A stretch of DNA of 64,000 nucleotides from CAMLJR01 sp964631955 (GTDB lineage: Bacteria; Pseudomonadota; Gammaproteobacteria; Pseudomonadales; CAMLJR01): assembly GCA_964631955.1 (NCBI GenBank), contig CAZWBA010000016.1, positions 1-64,000 of the forward strand, given 5' to 3'. This document shows positions 25,865-34,266 of the stretch, piece by piece. The notes beneath the pieces are model-generated. The model saw only the letters and a list, made by a program, of their open reading frames with translations. It was not told the DNA's origin and did not search any database. Numbering within the stretch: the stretch's first letter is position 1; each line of letters starts with the position of its first letter. The position numbers were made by a program, and so were the translations under genes.

Positions 25865-27029
25865 AACGACTGTGCAGGAGTCGGTGCGTGAATCCGAAAA
25901 AACGGCGCGCGCCGCGGACGCGACGGTGCTGATCATGGCGGGCGGTACCGGCGGGCACGTATTCCCCGCGCTCGCCGCGGCCGATGTGTTATTGCGCAGC
26001 GGTGTGCGCGTGCAATGGCTTGGCACTGCGCGCGGCATCGAAGCCGATCTGGTGCCGAAGGCAGGAATTCCGTTGCATTTTATTTCTGTCTCCGGTTTGC
26101 GCGGCAAGGGGTTGCGCATGCAGCTCGCGGCGCCGTTCCGGATTGCGCGCGCCGTGTGGCAGGCCCTGCAATTGCTGAAACGGGTCGACCCGCAATGCGT
26201 GCTCGGCCTCGGTGGTTTTGCATCGGGTCCCGGCGGGGTTGCGGCGAAGTTGCTGGGCAAGCCGCTGGTGATTCACGAGCAGAACGCCATCGCAGGCACC
26301 ACCAATCGTCTGCTCGCGTTTATCGCAAAACGCATTTTGCTGGGTTATCCGCATGCGATCGAAAGCGAACATGCCGAATTTGTCGGCAACCCCGTGCGAG
26401 CGGCGATAGCGAAGCTGCCGAAGCCCGAACAACGCTGGCGCGAGCGCACCGGCGCGCTGCGTCTGCTCGTTCTGGGCGGCAGTCTCGGCGCACGACCGAT
26501 CAACAGCGTGGTGCCCGCCGCGATCGCGCAGCTTCCGGAAAATCTGCGCCCCGAAATTATTCATCAGACCGGAAAAGCTCATGCCGATGACGTGCGTGCG
26601 CGCTATCGGGAGTTAAACGACAGGGAAGGAAAAAATATCGCGGCGCGTGTCGAGCCCTTTATCGACGATATGGCCGCTGCGTATGCGTGGGCGGATGTGG
26701 TTCTGTGTCGCGCGGGTGCATTGACTGTCGCCGAATTAGCCGCCGCGGGTGTCGGCGCGATTCTGGTACCGCTACCTCACGCCATCGACGATCATCAGAC
26801 ACATAACGCGCGCTGGCTCAGTGATCAGAACGCGGGTGTGCTGATTCCACAACATGAATTGAGTGCAGAAAATTTGGCAAATGTATTGCGCGAATTGAGC
26901 GCGAAGCCGCAGGAGTTGCTGGCATGGGCGCACCATGCGCGCGCGCTCGCGAAACCCGACGCAGCGCAGCGCGTTGCGGCAGCGTGTCTTGAATGTCTCG
27001 GTATGAACGGCGAGGTGGCTTATGGCTGA
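25857..27029 (+). CDS. murG: Lipid II synthase MurG (UDP-GlcNAc transferase)
   Basis: Peripheral inner-membrane glycosyltransferase adding GlcNAc to lipid I. 390 residues from ATG 25857, 7 bases after GGGAGG. The opening MAGGTGGHVFPALA is the lipid-binding glycine loop; FASGPGGVAAKLLGKPLVIHEQNAIAGTTNR, LVLGGSLGARPIN and the C-terminal CRAGALTVAELAAAGVGAILVPLPHAIDDHQ complete the GT-B signature. An N-terminal extension of about 24 residues precedes the first strand. The end overlaps the murC start. Confidence 0.97.
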   Translation: MPETTVQESVRESEKTARAADATVLIMAGGTGGHVFPALAAADVLLRSGVRVQWLGTARGIEADLVPKAGIPLHFISVSGLRGKGLRMQLAAPFRIARAVWQALQLLKRVDPQCVLGLGGFASGPGGVAAKLLGKPLVIHEQNAIAGTTNRLLAFIAKRILLGYPHAIESEHAEFVGNPVRAAIAKLPKPEQRWRERTGALRLLVLGGSLGARPINSVVPAAIAQLPENLRPEIIHQTGKAHADDVRARYRELNDREGKNIAARVEPFIDDMAAAYAWADVVLCRAGALTVAELAAAGVGAILVPLPHAIDDHQTHNARWLSDQNAGVLIPQHELSAENLANVLRELSAKPQELLAWAHHARALAKPDAAQRVAAACLECLGMNGEVAYG

Positions 27030-28443
27030 GCGTCGTCAGTTTGTCGTACCGGAAATGCGCCGCGTCAAGCGCATTCATTTCATCGGCATTGGCGGCACCG
27101 GTATGTGCGGTATCGCCGAAGTCCTGCTGAATCTGAGTTATCAGATCACCGGCTCGGATATGAAGGCGAGTGCGAGCACTCAGCGTCTGGAAAAGCTCGG
27201 CGCGACCGTATTTATCGGGCATGCGGCGGAAAATATTCGCGGTGCGGATGTGGTCGTGGTGTCGACGGCGGTGCGCGAAAACAATCCCGAAGTGATCGCC
27301 GCGCGCGAGACGCGCATCCCGATCGTGCGCCGCGCGGAAATGCTCGCCGAACTGATGCGCTACCGTCACGGTGTTGCCGTGGCGGGTACGCACGGTAAAA
27401 CCACGACGACGACGATGATCGCAACGATCTTTGCCGAAGCCGAACTCGATCCGACCTTTGTGATCGGCGGTCTGGTGAATAGCGCGGGTTCGAATGCGAA
27501 GCTCGGCGAGAGCCGTTATTTAATTGCCGAAGCAGACGAAAGCGATGCGTCGTTTTTGCATCTGCAGCCGCTCATTTCTGTCGTCACCAATATCGAAGCC
27601 GATCACATGGATACCTATGGCGGCGATTTTTCGGTATTGAAAAAAACGTTTATCGAATTTTTGCACAACCTGCCGTTTTACGGCATTGCGGTGCTGTGTA
27701 TCGATGATCCCGTCATTCGCGAAATGATCCCGAGCATCAGTCGCAGCGTAATTACCTACGGTTTCAGCGACGACGCGGATTTTCGCATCGGCGACTGGCA
27801 CAAGAGCGGTATGCAGTCGGCGTTTCGTGTAACGAAGCAGGCGACCGGTGAAACGTTCGATATCGAATTGCATATTCCCGGCAGGCACAACGTATTGAAT
27901 GCGGCGGCAGCGCTCGCCGTTGCGAACGACGAAGGCATTGCGCGCGAAAAAATCATCGCTGGCCTTGCGCGTTATCAGGGTGTTGGTCGTCGCTTTCAGA
28001 TTTATGGCGATCTGCCTGTGCAGGGCGGCAGTGCGACGCTCGTCGACGATTACGGCCATCATCCGACCGAAGTGGCTGCCACGGTGAGTGGTGTGCGGCA
28101 GGCGTGGCCTGATCGTCGCCTCGTCATGGTTTACCAGCCGCATCGTTACACGCGCACCCGTGATCTTTACGAAGATTTTGCGTCGGTGCTGTCGACCGTT
28201 GATGTGTTGCTGATGCTCGATGTGTATTCGGCGGGCGAAGAACCGATAGCGGGTGCCGATAGTCGCAGTCTGTGCCGCAGCATTCGCAGTCGCGGCAAGG
28301 TTGAGCCGGTATTCGTCGAGAAAATTGAACAGATCGCCGATGTATTGAAAAGCGTGGTGCGCGCGGGCGATATCGTATTGACGCAAGGGGCGGGAAATAT
28401 CGGCGCGATCGCAGCCGAACTCGCCACCACGGATCTGCGGTGA
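27022..28443 (+). CDS. murC: UDP-N-acetylmuramate-L-alanine ligase MurC
   Basis: First Mur ligase, adding L-alanine to UDP-MurNAc. The 473 residues carry HFIGIGGTGMCGIAEVL, the ATP loop AGTHGKTTTTTMIA, AEADESDASFLHL, NIEADHMDTYGGDF and VDDYGHHPTEVAATV. The stop is inside the ftsQ start (GTGA overlap). In E. coli and Pseudomonas a ddl gene lies between murC and ftsQ; here the two overlap directly. Confidence 0.98.
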   Translation: MAERRQFVVPEMRRVKRIHFIGIGGTGMCGIAEVLLNLSYQITGSDMKASASTQRLEKLGATVFIGHAAENIRGADVVVVSTAVRENNPEVIAARETRIPIVRRAEMLAELMRYRHGVAVAGTHGKTTTTTMIATIFAEAELDPTFVIGGLVNSAGSNAKLGESRYLIAEADESDASFLHLQPLISVVTNIEADHMDTYGGDFSVLKKTFIEFLHNLPFYGIAVLCIDDPVIREMIPSISRSVITYGFSDDADFRIGDWHKSGMQSAFRVTKQATGETFDIELHIPGRHNVLNAAAALAVANDEGIAREKIIAGLARYQGVGRRFQIYGDLPVQGGSATLVDDYGHHPTEVAATVSGVRQAWPDRRLVMVYQPHRYTRTRDLYEDFASVLSTVDVLLMLDVYSAGEEPIAGADSRSLCRSIRSRGKVEPVFVEKIEQIADVLKSVVRAGDIVLTQGAGNIGAIAAELATTDLR

Positions 28444-29423
28444 GCGCGATGGGCATTTTCGGATTGGGCGGCGGCAAAAAACAGGGTGCCAGTCTTTTGC
28501 GAAAAAGGAGCGCGCGTCGAAAAAATTCTGTGCAGCGCGCACGTGCAGCGGTGGCGCCGGCTGATGTCGTGGTGAAAAGAAAAGCCGCGACGCCGCAAAA
28601 AACCAGCGCAGAGCGCAAGCCGCTGCCGTGGCGCGCGTGGGGTTTGCAATCGATGCCCGTGGTTGCGGTGACGCTGGTGCTCGGTTTGCTGGCGGGTGGC
28701 TGGAAATTACTGGATTACGTCGGTTCGGTACCTGTATCGCGTGTTGCCGTCACAGGAGCGCTGCTGCACACCGATCGCAATTTACTGGTTGAGCGTGTGC
28801 GCCCGCATTTGCATGAAAAAGGTTTTATGACGGTCGACCTCGATGCGATTCGCGCCGATCTCAAACAGCTGCCCTGGGTCGCGGAGGTGTCGATTCAACG
28901 CCGCTGGCCCGATCAGCTGGTGATTGAAGTGATCGAGCAGGAAGCCATTGCGCGCTGGGGCAGGGACGGTTTGCTCAATCGTCGCGGCGAAGTATTTCGT
29001 CCCGGTTCGTTGGGCGAGGGTGGCAAGGCGTTGAACGATGTCGCGCAACTACCGCTGTTATACGGTCCCGATAATTTATCGGGTGAAGTGGTCGAGCGTT
29101 ATGCGCAATTGCGCGAACTGTTGGGCGCGCAGAAATTGTTGCTCGCCGATCTCGGCAGCGATGAGCGCGGCAGCTGGTCGGCGACCTTGCAGGGCGGAGT
29201 CGTACTGCGTCTGGGTACCGGCGATATCCTGAAAAAAATGCGCAGTTTTTCGCGCGTGTACCAGGCGGAATTAAGCGCGCAGATGGAGCGTATCGCATAC
29301 ATCGATTTGCGCTATGGCAACGGATTGGCAGTCGGCTGGAAAAGTGGTGACTGGAAAGCCACCGGTGCGAAAGCATCGGTCTACGAAAAAAGTAATGCAA
29401 ATTCTGGGGTGAGTCATGGCTAG
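28440..29423 (+). CDS. ftsQ: Cell division protein FtsQ
   Basis: Bitopic division protein of the FtsQLB complex. It has a long basic cytoplasmic N-terminus (about 75 residues, many Lys/Arg), one membrane helix (VVAVTLVLGLLAGGWKLLDYV), a POTRA domain (VSRVAVTGALLHTDRNLLVERVRPHL, then LPWVAEVSIQRRWPDQLVIEVIEQEAIARWG) and the C-terminal beta domain. Start is GTG 28440 overlapping the murC stop, or ATG 28449. It overlaps ftsA by 8 bases. Confidence 0.96.
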   Translation: MSAMGIFGLGGGKKQGASLLRKRSARRKNSVQRARAAVAPADVVVKRKAATPQKTSAERKPLPWRAWGLQSMPVVAVTLVLGLLAGGWKLLDYVGSVPVSRVAVTGALLHTDRNLLVERVRPHLHEKGFMTVDLDAIRADLKQLPWVAEVSIQRRWPDQLVIEVIEQEAIARWGRDGLLNRRGEVFRPGSLGEGGKALNDVAQLPLLYGPDNLSGEVVERYAQLRELLGAQKLLLADLGSDERGSWSATLQGGVVLRLGTGDILKKMRSFSRVYQAELSAQMERIAYIDLRYGNGLAVGWKSGDWKATGAKASVYEKSNANSGVSHG

Positions 29424-30675
29424 TGGGCACGACGGCAAAATGATAGTCGGTCTCGATATCGGTACATCGAAGGTGGTGGCCATCGTCGGTTCGATCACCG
29501 ATGAAGGCGAAGTCGAAATTGTCGGCATCGGTTCGAATCCATCGCGCGGAATGAAGAAGGGCGTGGTGGTGAATATCGAATCGACCGTGCAATCGATTCA
29601 GCGCGCGATCGAAGAGGCCGAGTTGATGGCGGGCTGTCAGATTCACTCGGTATATGTCGGCATCGCGGGCAGTCACATACGCAGCCTGAATTCGCACGGC
29701 ATCGTTGCGGTGCGCGATCGCGAAGTGTATCCGCTCGATCTCGAACGGGTGATCGATGCCGCGCAGGCGGTCGCAATTCCGGCCGATCAGAAAGTGCTGC
29801 ACGTGTTGCCGCAGGAGTATGTGCTCGATAGCCAGGAGGGAATCAAGGAGCCGCTCGGGATGTCGGGTGTGCGGCTCGAGGCCAAAGTGCATCTCGTCAC
29901 CTGCGCGGTGAATGCTGCGCAGAACATCGAAAAATGTATTCGTCGCTGCGGTCTGGAAGTGGAAGAAATCATTCTCGAACAATTGGCATCGAGTTATGCG
30001 GTGCTGACCGACGATGAGCGTGAGCTCGGCGTGTGTCTGGTCGATATCGGCGGTGGTACGACCGATATCGCGATTTTTACCGAAGGCGCGATTCGTCACA
30101 CGGGCGTCATTCCCATCGCCGGCGATCAGGTCACTAACGACATCGCCATGGCGCTGCGCACACCCACGCAATATGCCGAAGAAATCAAGATCAAATATGC
30201 GTGCGCGCTGACGCAACTCGCACGCGCCGAGGAAACGATCAAGGTACCGAGCGTCGGCGATCGCCCGCCACGCGATTTGAGCCGCCAGTCGCTCGCCGAA
30301 GTTGTGGAGCCGCGTTACGACGAATTATTCACGCTGGTGCAGGCAGAGCTGCGTCGCAGCGGTTACGAAGACATGATTCCCGCCGGCATCGTGCTGACCG
30401 GCGGCACGGCAAAAATGGAGGGTGTCGTCGAACTCGCCGAGGAAATTTTCCATATGCCGGTGCGCATCGGGTTACCGCATGTAACGGCAGGGCTGACCGA
30501 TATCGTCCGCAATCCGATTTATTCGACCGGTGTCGGATTGTTGCATTACGGCGCGAAACAGCAGCGCGGATCAGGTGCGCGCGGCGGTATTCGTCAACGC
30601 AAGCCGCGCGATATCGGCGGCAGTACGGTGAATTTTTTTTCGCGTGCGAAAGCGTGGTTGCAAAACAATTTCTAG
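29416..30675 (+). CDS. ftsA: Cell division protein FtsA
   Basis: Actin-like ATPase that tethers FtsZ filaments to the membrane and recruits later division proteins. The 419 residues show IVGLDIGTSKVVAIVG (phosphate 1), the 1C domain, VDIGGGTTDIAIF (phosphate 2), VLTGGTAKMEGV, and the C-terminal amphipathic membrane helix in NFFSRAKAWLQNNF. The 85-base gap to ftsZ is AT-rich and may hold an ftsZ promoter, but I see no convincing -35/-10 pair. Confidence 0.98.
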   Translation: MASGHDGKMIVGLDIGTSKVVAIVGSITDEGEVEIVGIGSNPSRGMKKGVVVNIESTVQSIQRAIEEAELMAGCQIHSVYVGIAGSHIRSLNSHGIVAVRDREVYPLDLERVIDAAQAVAIPADQKVLHVLPQEYVLDSQEGIKEPLGMSGVRLEAKVHLVTCAVNAAQNIEKCIRRCGLEVEEIILEQLASSYAVLTDDERELGVCLVDIGGGTTDIAIFTEGAIRHTGVIPIAGDQVTNDIAMALRTPTQYAEEIKIKYACALTQLARAEETIKVPSVGDRPPRDLSRQSLAEVVEPRYDELFTLVQAELRRSGYEDMIPAGIVLTGGTAKMEGVVELAEEIFHMPVRIGLPHVTAGLTDIVRNPIYSTGVGLLHYGAKQQRGSGARGGIRQRKPRDIGGSTVNFFSRAKAWLQNNF

Positions 30676-30760
30676 GGTGATTTCAAATTCGATTTTTAAG
30701 TTGTGTGATTTTCAGGTTGTGAACTTTTTATTTTTAAGTAATTAACGGGGGAGAAAAACC

Positions 30761-31936
30761 ATGTTTGAATTAGTAGATAGCGTTCCGCAAAACGCAGTAA
30801 TCAAAGTGGTCGGTGTCGGCGGCGGTGGCGGTAACGCCGTCAAGCACATGATCGCGAGCCAGATCGAGGGCGTCGATTTTATCTGCGCTAACACCGATGC
30901 TCAGGCGCTCACCGATATCGTGTCGAAAACCGTGCTGCAGTTGGGTACCGGTGTGACGAAAGGTCTCGGTGCGGGTGCTAATCCCGATGTCGGTCGCCAG
31001 GCGGCGCTCGAAGATCGAGATCGCATCGCTGAAGTCCTGCGCGGCGCCGACATGGTGTTCATCACCGCGGGCATGGGTGGCGGCACCGGTACTGGCGGTG
31101 CGCCGGTGGTGGCGGAAGTGGCGAAAGAGCTCGGTATCCTTACCGTAGCCGTCGTCACCAAGCCGTTCCCGTTCGAAGGCAAAAAGCGCATGGCGATTGC
31201 CGATCAGGGCATCAAGGAATTGCAGGAGCACGTCGATTCGCTCATCACGATTCCGAACGAAAAATTGCTGTCGGTGCTCGGCAAGAATACGAGCCTGCTC
31301 ACAGCCTTTAAGGCGGCGAACGATGTTCTGCTCGGCGCAGTACAAGGCATCGCCGATTTGATCATCCGTCCCGGCATGATCAACGTCGACTTCGCCGACG
31401 TGCGCACCGTCATGTCCGAAATGGGTTGCGCGATGATGGGCACCGGCGTGGCACGTGGCGAGAACCGTGCGCGTGAAGCTGCTGAAGCGGCCATTCGCAG
31501 CCCGTTGCTTGAAGATGTAAACCTGCAGGGCGCGCGAGGCATTCTCGTGAATATCACGGCGGGCCTCGATCTGTCGCTTGGCGAGTTTTCCGAAGTCGGC
31601 GATACCATCGAAGAATTCATGTCCGACAACGCAACCGTGGTGGTGGGTACCGTCATCGATCCTGAGATGCGCGATGAGCTGAAGGTCACCGTGGTAGCGA
31701 CCGGCCTGAACATATCTTCAGCCGCGGTTCAGGAAATGCCGTTTAAGGTGGTAGAAACCAAAAAGCCGGCAGTCGACCCAGCAGTGGCTTATCGCGAGCT
31801 GGATCGTCCGACGGTGATGCGGAATCAGCAGTCAGCCGCAGTTCTGGCAAAAGACGTCGCCAAACCGGCAATGGCAGCTGAGAGAGACCTGGAATACCTG
31901 GACATCCCGGCATTCCTCCGCCGCCAGGCGGATTGA
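30761..31936 (+). CDS. ftsZ: Cell division protein FtsZ
   Basis: Tubulin-like GTPase forming the Z-ring. The 391 residues have VVGVGGGGGNAV, the nucleotide loop GMGGGTGTGGAPV, NVDFADVRTVMSEMG with the T7 catalytic region, a flexible linker, and the conserved C-terminal peptide YLDIPAFLRRQAD that binds FtsA and other partners. GGGGGAG lies about 8 bases before the ATG. Confidence 0.99.
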   Translation: MFELVDSVPQNAVIKVVGVGGGGGNAVKHMIASQIEGVDFICANTDAQALTDIVSKTVLQLGTGVTKGLGAGANPDVGRQAALEDRDRIAEVLRGADMVFITAGMGGGTGTGGAPVVAEVAKELGILTVAVVTKPFPFEGKKRMAIADQGIKELQEHVDSLITIPNEKLLSVLGKNTSLLTAFKAANDVLLGAVQGIADLIIRPGMINVDFADVRTVMSEMGCAMMGTGVARGENRAREAAEAAIRSPLLEDVNLQGARGILVNITAGLDLSLGEFSEVGDTIEEFMSDNATVVVGTVIDPEMRDELKVTVVATGLNISSAAVQEMPFKVVETKKPAVDPAVAYRELDRPTVMRNQQSAAVLAKDVAKPAMAAERDLEYLDIPAFLRRQAD

Positions 31937-31989
31937 TTGCCAGCCGTTGTGTGGAAGGCTGGCCACCGGAGTGAGTATCGGGATGCGGT

Positions 31990-32019
31990 TTGGTGAGCTG
32001 GTACAGGTTCTGCTATTAT
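31990..32019 (+). promoter_or_regulatory. Candidate sigma-70 promoter of lpxC
   Basis: TTGGTG (31990-31995), an 18-base spacer, and TATTAT (32014-32019), 54 bases before the lpxC start. Confidence 0.4.
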
Positions 32020-32072
32020 TAACCGCTTGATAAGGCGGACCTTTACCAGTGGAAAGAGGGCGACTGGCCTCA

Positions 32073-32984
32073 ATGATCAAACAGCGAACATTACGCAATA
32101 CCATCCGCGCTACAGGCGTCGGGTTGCATATGGGCGAAAAAGTCTATCTGACCTTGCGCCCGGCTCCGGTTAATACAGGCATCGTATTCCGTCGTACCGA
32201 TCTTCATCCGGCTGTGGAAATCCCCGCCACGGCCGAGAGTGTCGGCGATACGATGCTTTCCACAACGCTCGTCAAAGGCGACACGCGTGTCTCCACCATC
32301 GAGCATCTGATGGCTGCCTTCTCCGGCCTCGGTATCGATAATTGCTATGTGGAGCTCAGCGCGCCCGAAGTCCCGATCATGGACGGCAGCGCCGCTCCCT
32401 TCGTATTTCTAATTCAGTCGGCCGGTATCGAAGAGCAAAAAGCGCCTAAGCGTTTTATTCGAATCAAACGGCCAGTCACGGTCAGGAATGGCGACAAAGA
32501 GGTCAGTTTCCTTCCCTTTGCCGGCTTTAAAATGTCGTTCACCATCGACTTTGATCACCCTGTGTTCCGTGACCGCAATTCACACGCCGAAATCGATTTC
32601 TCGAAGACGTCGTTCGTGAAGGAGGTGAGCCGTGCGCGCACCTTCGGTTTCATGCATGAGTTCGAGTATCTGCGAAGCAAAGGTCTTGTGCGCGGCGGGA
32701 GTCTCGATAATGCAGTGGTGGTAGATGAATATCGCATCGTCAATGAGGATGGACTTCGCTATGACGATGAATTCGTCAAGCACAAGATCCTTGATGCTAT
32801 CGGCGATATCTATTTGCTCGGTCACAGCATTATCGGTGAGTATCGCGCTTATAAATCGGGTCACGCGCTCAATAATGTGGCGGTGCGGGCATTACTCGCC
32901 GAAGCCGATGCGTGGGAGTTCGTGAGCTTCGAGGATGCGAAAAAGGCCCCCGTTTCTTTCGCGGCGGCGACCGCGCTAGCCTAG
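32073..32984 (+). CDS. lpxC: UDP-3-O-acyl-N-acetylglucosamine deacetylase LpxC
   Basis: Zinc-dependent cytoplasmic deacetylase, the committed step of lipid A synthesis. 303 residues from ATG 32073 (MIKQRTLRN, the usual N-terminus); GTG 32049 in frame is unlikely. The zinc ligands are His78 (EHLMAAFSGLGIDN), His237 and Asp241 (KHKILDAIGD), with the catalytic His264 (SGHALNN). It lies after ftsZ as in most gammaproteobacteria and is followed by a strong terminator. Confidence 0.99.
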   Translation: MIKQRTLRNTIRATGVGLHMGEKVYLTLRPAPVNTGIVFRRTDLHPAVEIPATAESVGDTMLSTTLVKGDTRVSTIEHLMAAFSGLGIDNCYVELSAPEVPIMDGSAAPFVFLIQSAGIEEQKAPKRFIRIKRPVTVRNGDKEVSFLPFAGFKMSFTIDFDHPVFRDRNSHAEIDFSKTSFVKEVSRARTFGFMHEFEYLRSKGLVRGGSLDNAVVVDEYRIVNEDGLRYDDEFVKHKILDAIGDIYLLGHSIIGEYRAYKSGHALNNVAVRALLAEADAWEFVSFEDAKKAPVSFAAATALA

Positions 32985-33020
32985 GCTGATGCGGTGAGCG
33001 TTTATGCTCCAGTTAACAAG

Positions 33021-33046
33021 AGCCCGGATTTTCCGGGCTTTTTAAT
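33021..33046 (+). terminator. Intrinsic terminator after lpxC
   Basis: AGCCCGGA and TCCGGGCT pair over 8 bp with a 3-base loop, followed by TTTTTAATTTTT. It closes the dcw-lpxC transcription unit. Confidence 0.9.
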
Positions 33047-33162
33047 TTTTGAAACTCTGATGCCGCCGAAACCTGCGGGTTGCGCAAGGTTTACCCTGAT
33101 CGGGTTCTTATGCGATAGTTGCCGTCCCTTGCATTAACCAGACAGATTCCATTCAACATATC

Positions 33163-34029
33163 GTGATCATCCATCGCATTGCCGACACGCTGAAAATGCT
33201 GCCGCTACCGACTGTGAGCCGGTGGACGCGCGCATTGTTGTCGCTCTGTTTTTTTGGTCTGCCCCTCGGCGCAGGTCTGGTGGGTTATGCGTTGGGCTAT
33301 AACCAGTCGAGCGCAGCGGGCAATGCCCCGACAGCAGATGATGCGGCTCGCCTGCAAACGCTGGCTCACCGTATGGCCGAGCTGGAAGCGCGCCTGGGGC
33401 GGCTCGATGAGCTGGGCGAGCGTGTGGCCGATGCCGCTCAGATCGAATCTGTCGAGCCTACGACCAGGCCGCCGGCCATCGGCGGTCCCGCCAGCGATAA
33501 TTCGGAAATTCCCGGTGCGGAGGATGTTTACGCAGCTATCGACCGGTTGACGCGAGCCATCGACGATCGCGAAACCCAGTTTGATAATCTCCAGGAAATG
33601 CTCGCGAACCGAAAGGTCGGCGACCGTGCATTGTACGGCGCGCAGCCTGTGCATCGCGGCGAGTTGTCTTCCTATTTCGGCATGCGAATTGACCCGTTCA
33701 CCGGTCGGCGCTCGATGCACCAGGGTATCGATTTCTCCGGACGTCCGGGCACTGCCATACTCGCCGCTGCCGATGGTGTAGTGACATTCGCTGGAGCAAA
33801 AGGCGATTATGGCCGCGCGATCGAAATCAACCACGGCGAAGATTGTTTCACTCGCTACGCGCACAGCAAATTGATTTTCGTGAAGCAGGGCGATGTCGTA
33901 AAAAAAGGTCAGGTCATTGCGTTGATGGGCAATAGCGGCCGCACGACAGGCACGCATCTGCACTTCGAAGTCTACAAGCATGGTCGCCCGGTCGACCCCT
34001 ATATCTACCTCGCACAAGTCAGCCGCTGA
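33163..34029 (+). CDS. Membrane-anchored M23 (LytM-type) peptidase
   Basis: 288-residue protein with an N-terminal membrane anchor (LLSLCFFGLPLGAGLVGYALG), a short coiled-coil (RLQTLAHRMAELEARLGRL...) and a C-terminal LytM domain. The zinc-site residues are intact: HQGIDFSGRPG (His and Asp) and HLHFEVYKHGRPVDPYIYL (HxH), so it should be an active murein DD-endopeptidase rather than a degenerate EnvC/NlpD-type activator. Only GTG 33163 or a later ATG 33196 serves as start. A related peptidase gene lies between lpxC and secA in Pseudomonas. Confidence 0.9.
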   Translation: MIIHRIADTLKMLPLPTVSRWTRALLSLCFFGLPLGAGLVGYALGYNQSSAAGNAPTADDAARLQTLAHRMAELEARLGRLDELGERVADAAQIESVEPTTRPPAIGGPASDNSEIPGAEDVYAAIDRLTRAIDDRETQFDNLQEMLANRKVGDRALYGAQPVHRGELSSYFGMRIDPFTGRRSMHQGIDFSGRPGTAILAAADGVVTFAGAKGDYGRAIEINHGEDCFTRYAHSKLIFVKQGDVVKKGQVIALMGNSGRTTGTHLHFEVYKHGRPVDPYIYLAQVSR

Positions 34030-34140
34030 TATTCCCTCCTGCGCGCGCAGATATTGATCTCGCAAGCACCGTCCGTATTATTCGCCTCGATCTGGAGGCT
34101 TCAATCAATCGCGGTATCGAATAGTTGCTATCGAAAAAAT

Positions 34141-34236
34141 ATTCGGAAGCAATGATGGTTTCGGAAAACGACGCATTTCGGAAACGGTAGTATTTCGTGA
34201 AATGACGGTATTTCGAGAAAAACAACAAATCGAAAA
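34141..34236 (+). repeat. Six imperfect tandem repeats, period 17-18 bp, upstream of secA
   Basis: A (T)TTCGgaAA core recurs with its C at 34144, 34162, 34179, 34196, 34214 and 34231, that is with spacings 18, 17, 17, 18 and 17. The best units read ATTTCGGAAACGGTAGT and ATTTCGTGAAATGACGGT. The array fills most of the gap between the M23 gene and secA and ends 30 bases before the secA ATG. Nothing else in this 237-base gap is recognisable apart from two very short open frames. Confidence 0.7.
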
Positions 34237-34266
34237 ACAGCCGCAACACTGACTCAGTAGGACATC

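Noticed and set aside
27520..28542. 340-codon minus-strand open frame
   Set aside because: Antisense to murC and the start of ftsQ; composition is that of a reverse-frame artefact.
28975..30216. 413-codon minus-strand open frame
   Set aside because: Antisense to ftsQ and ftsA; no ribosome site or domain.
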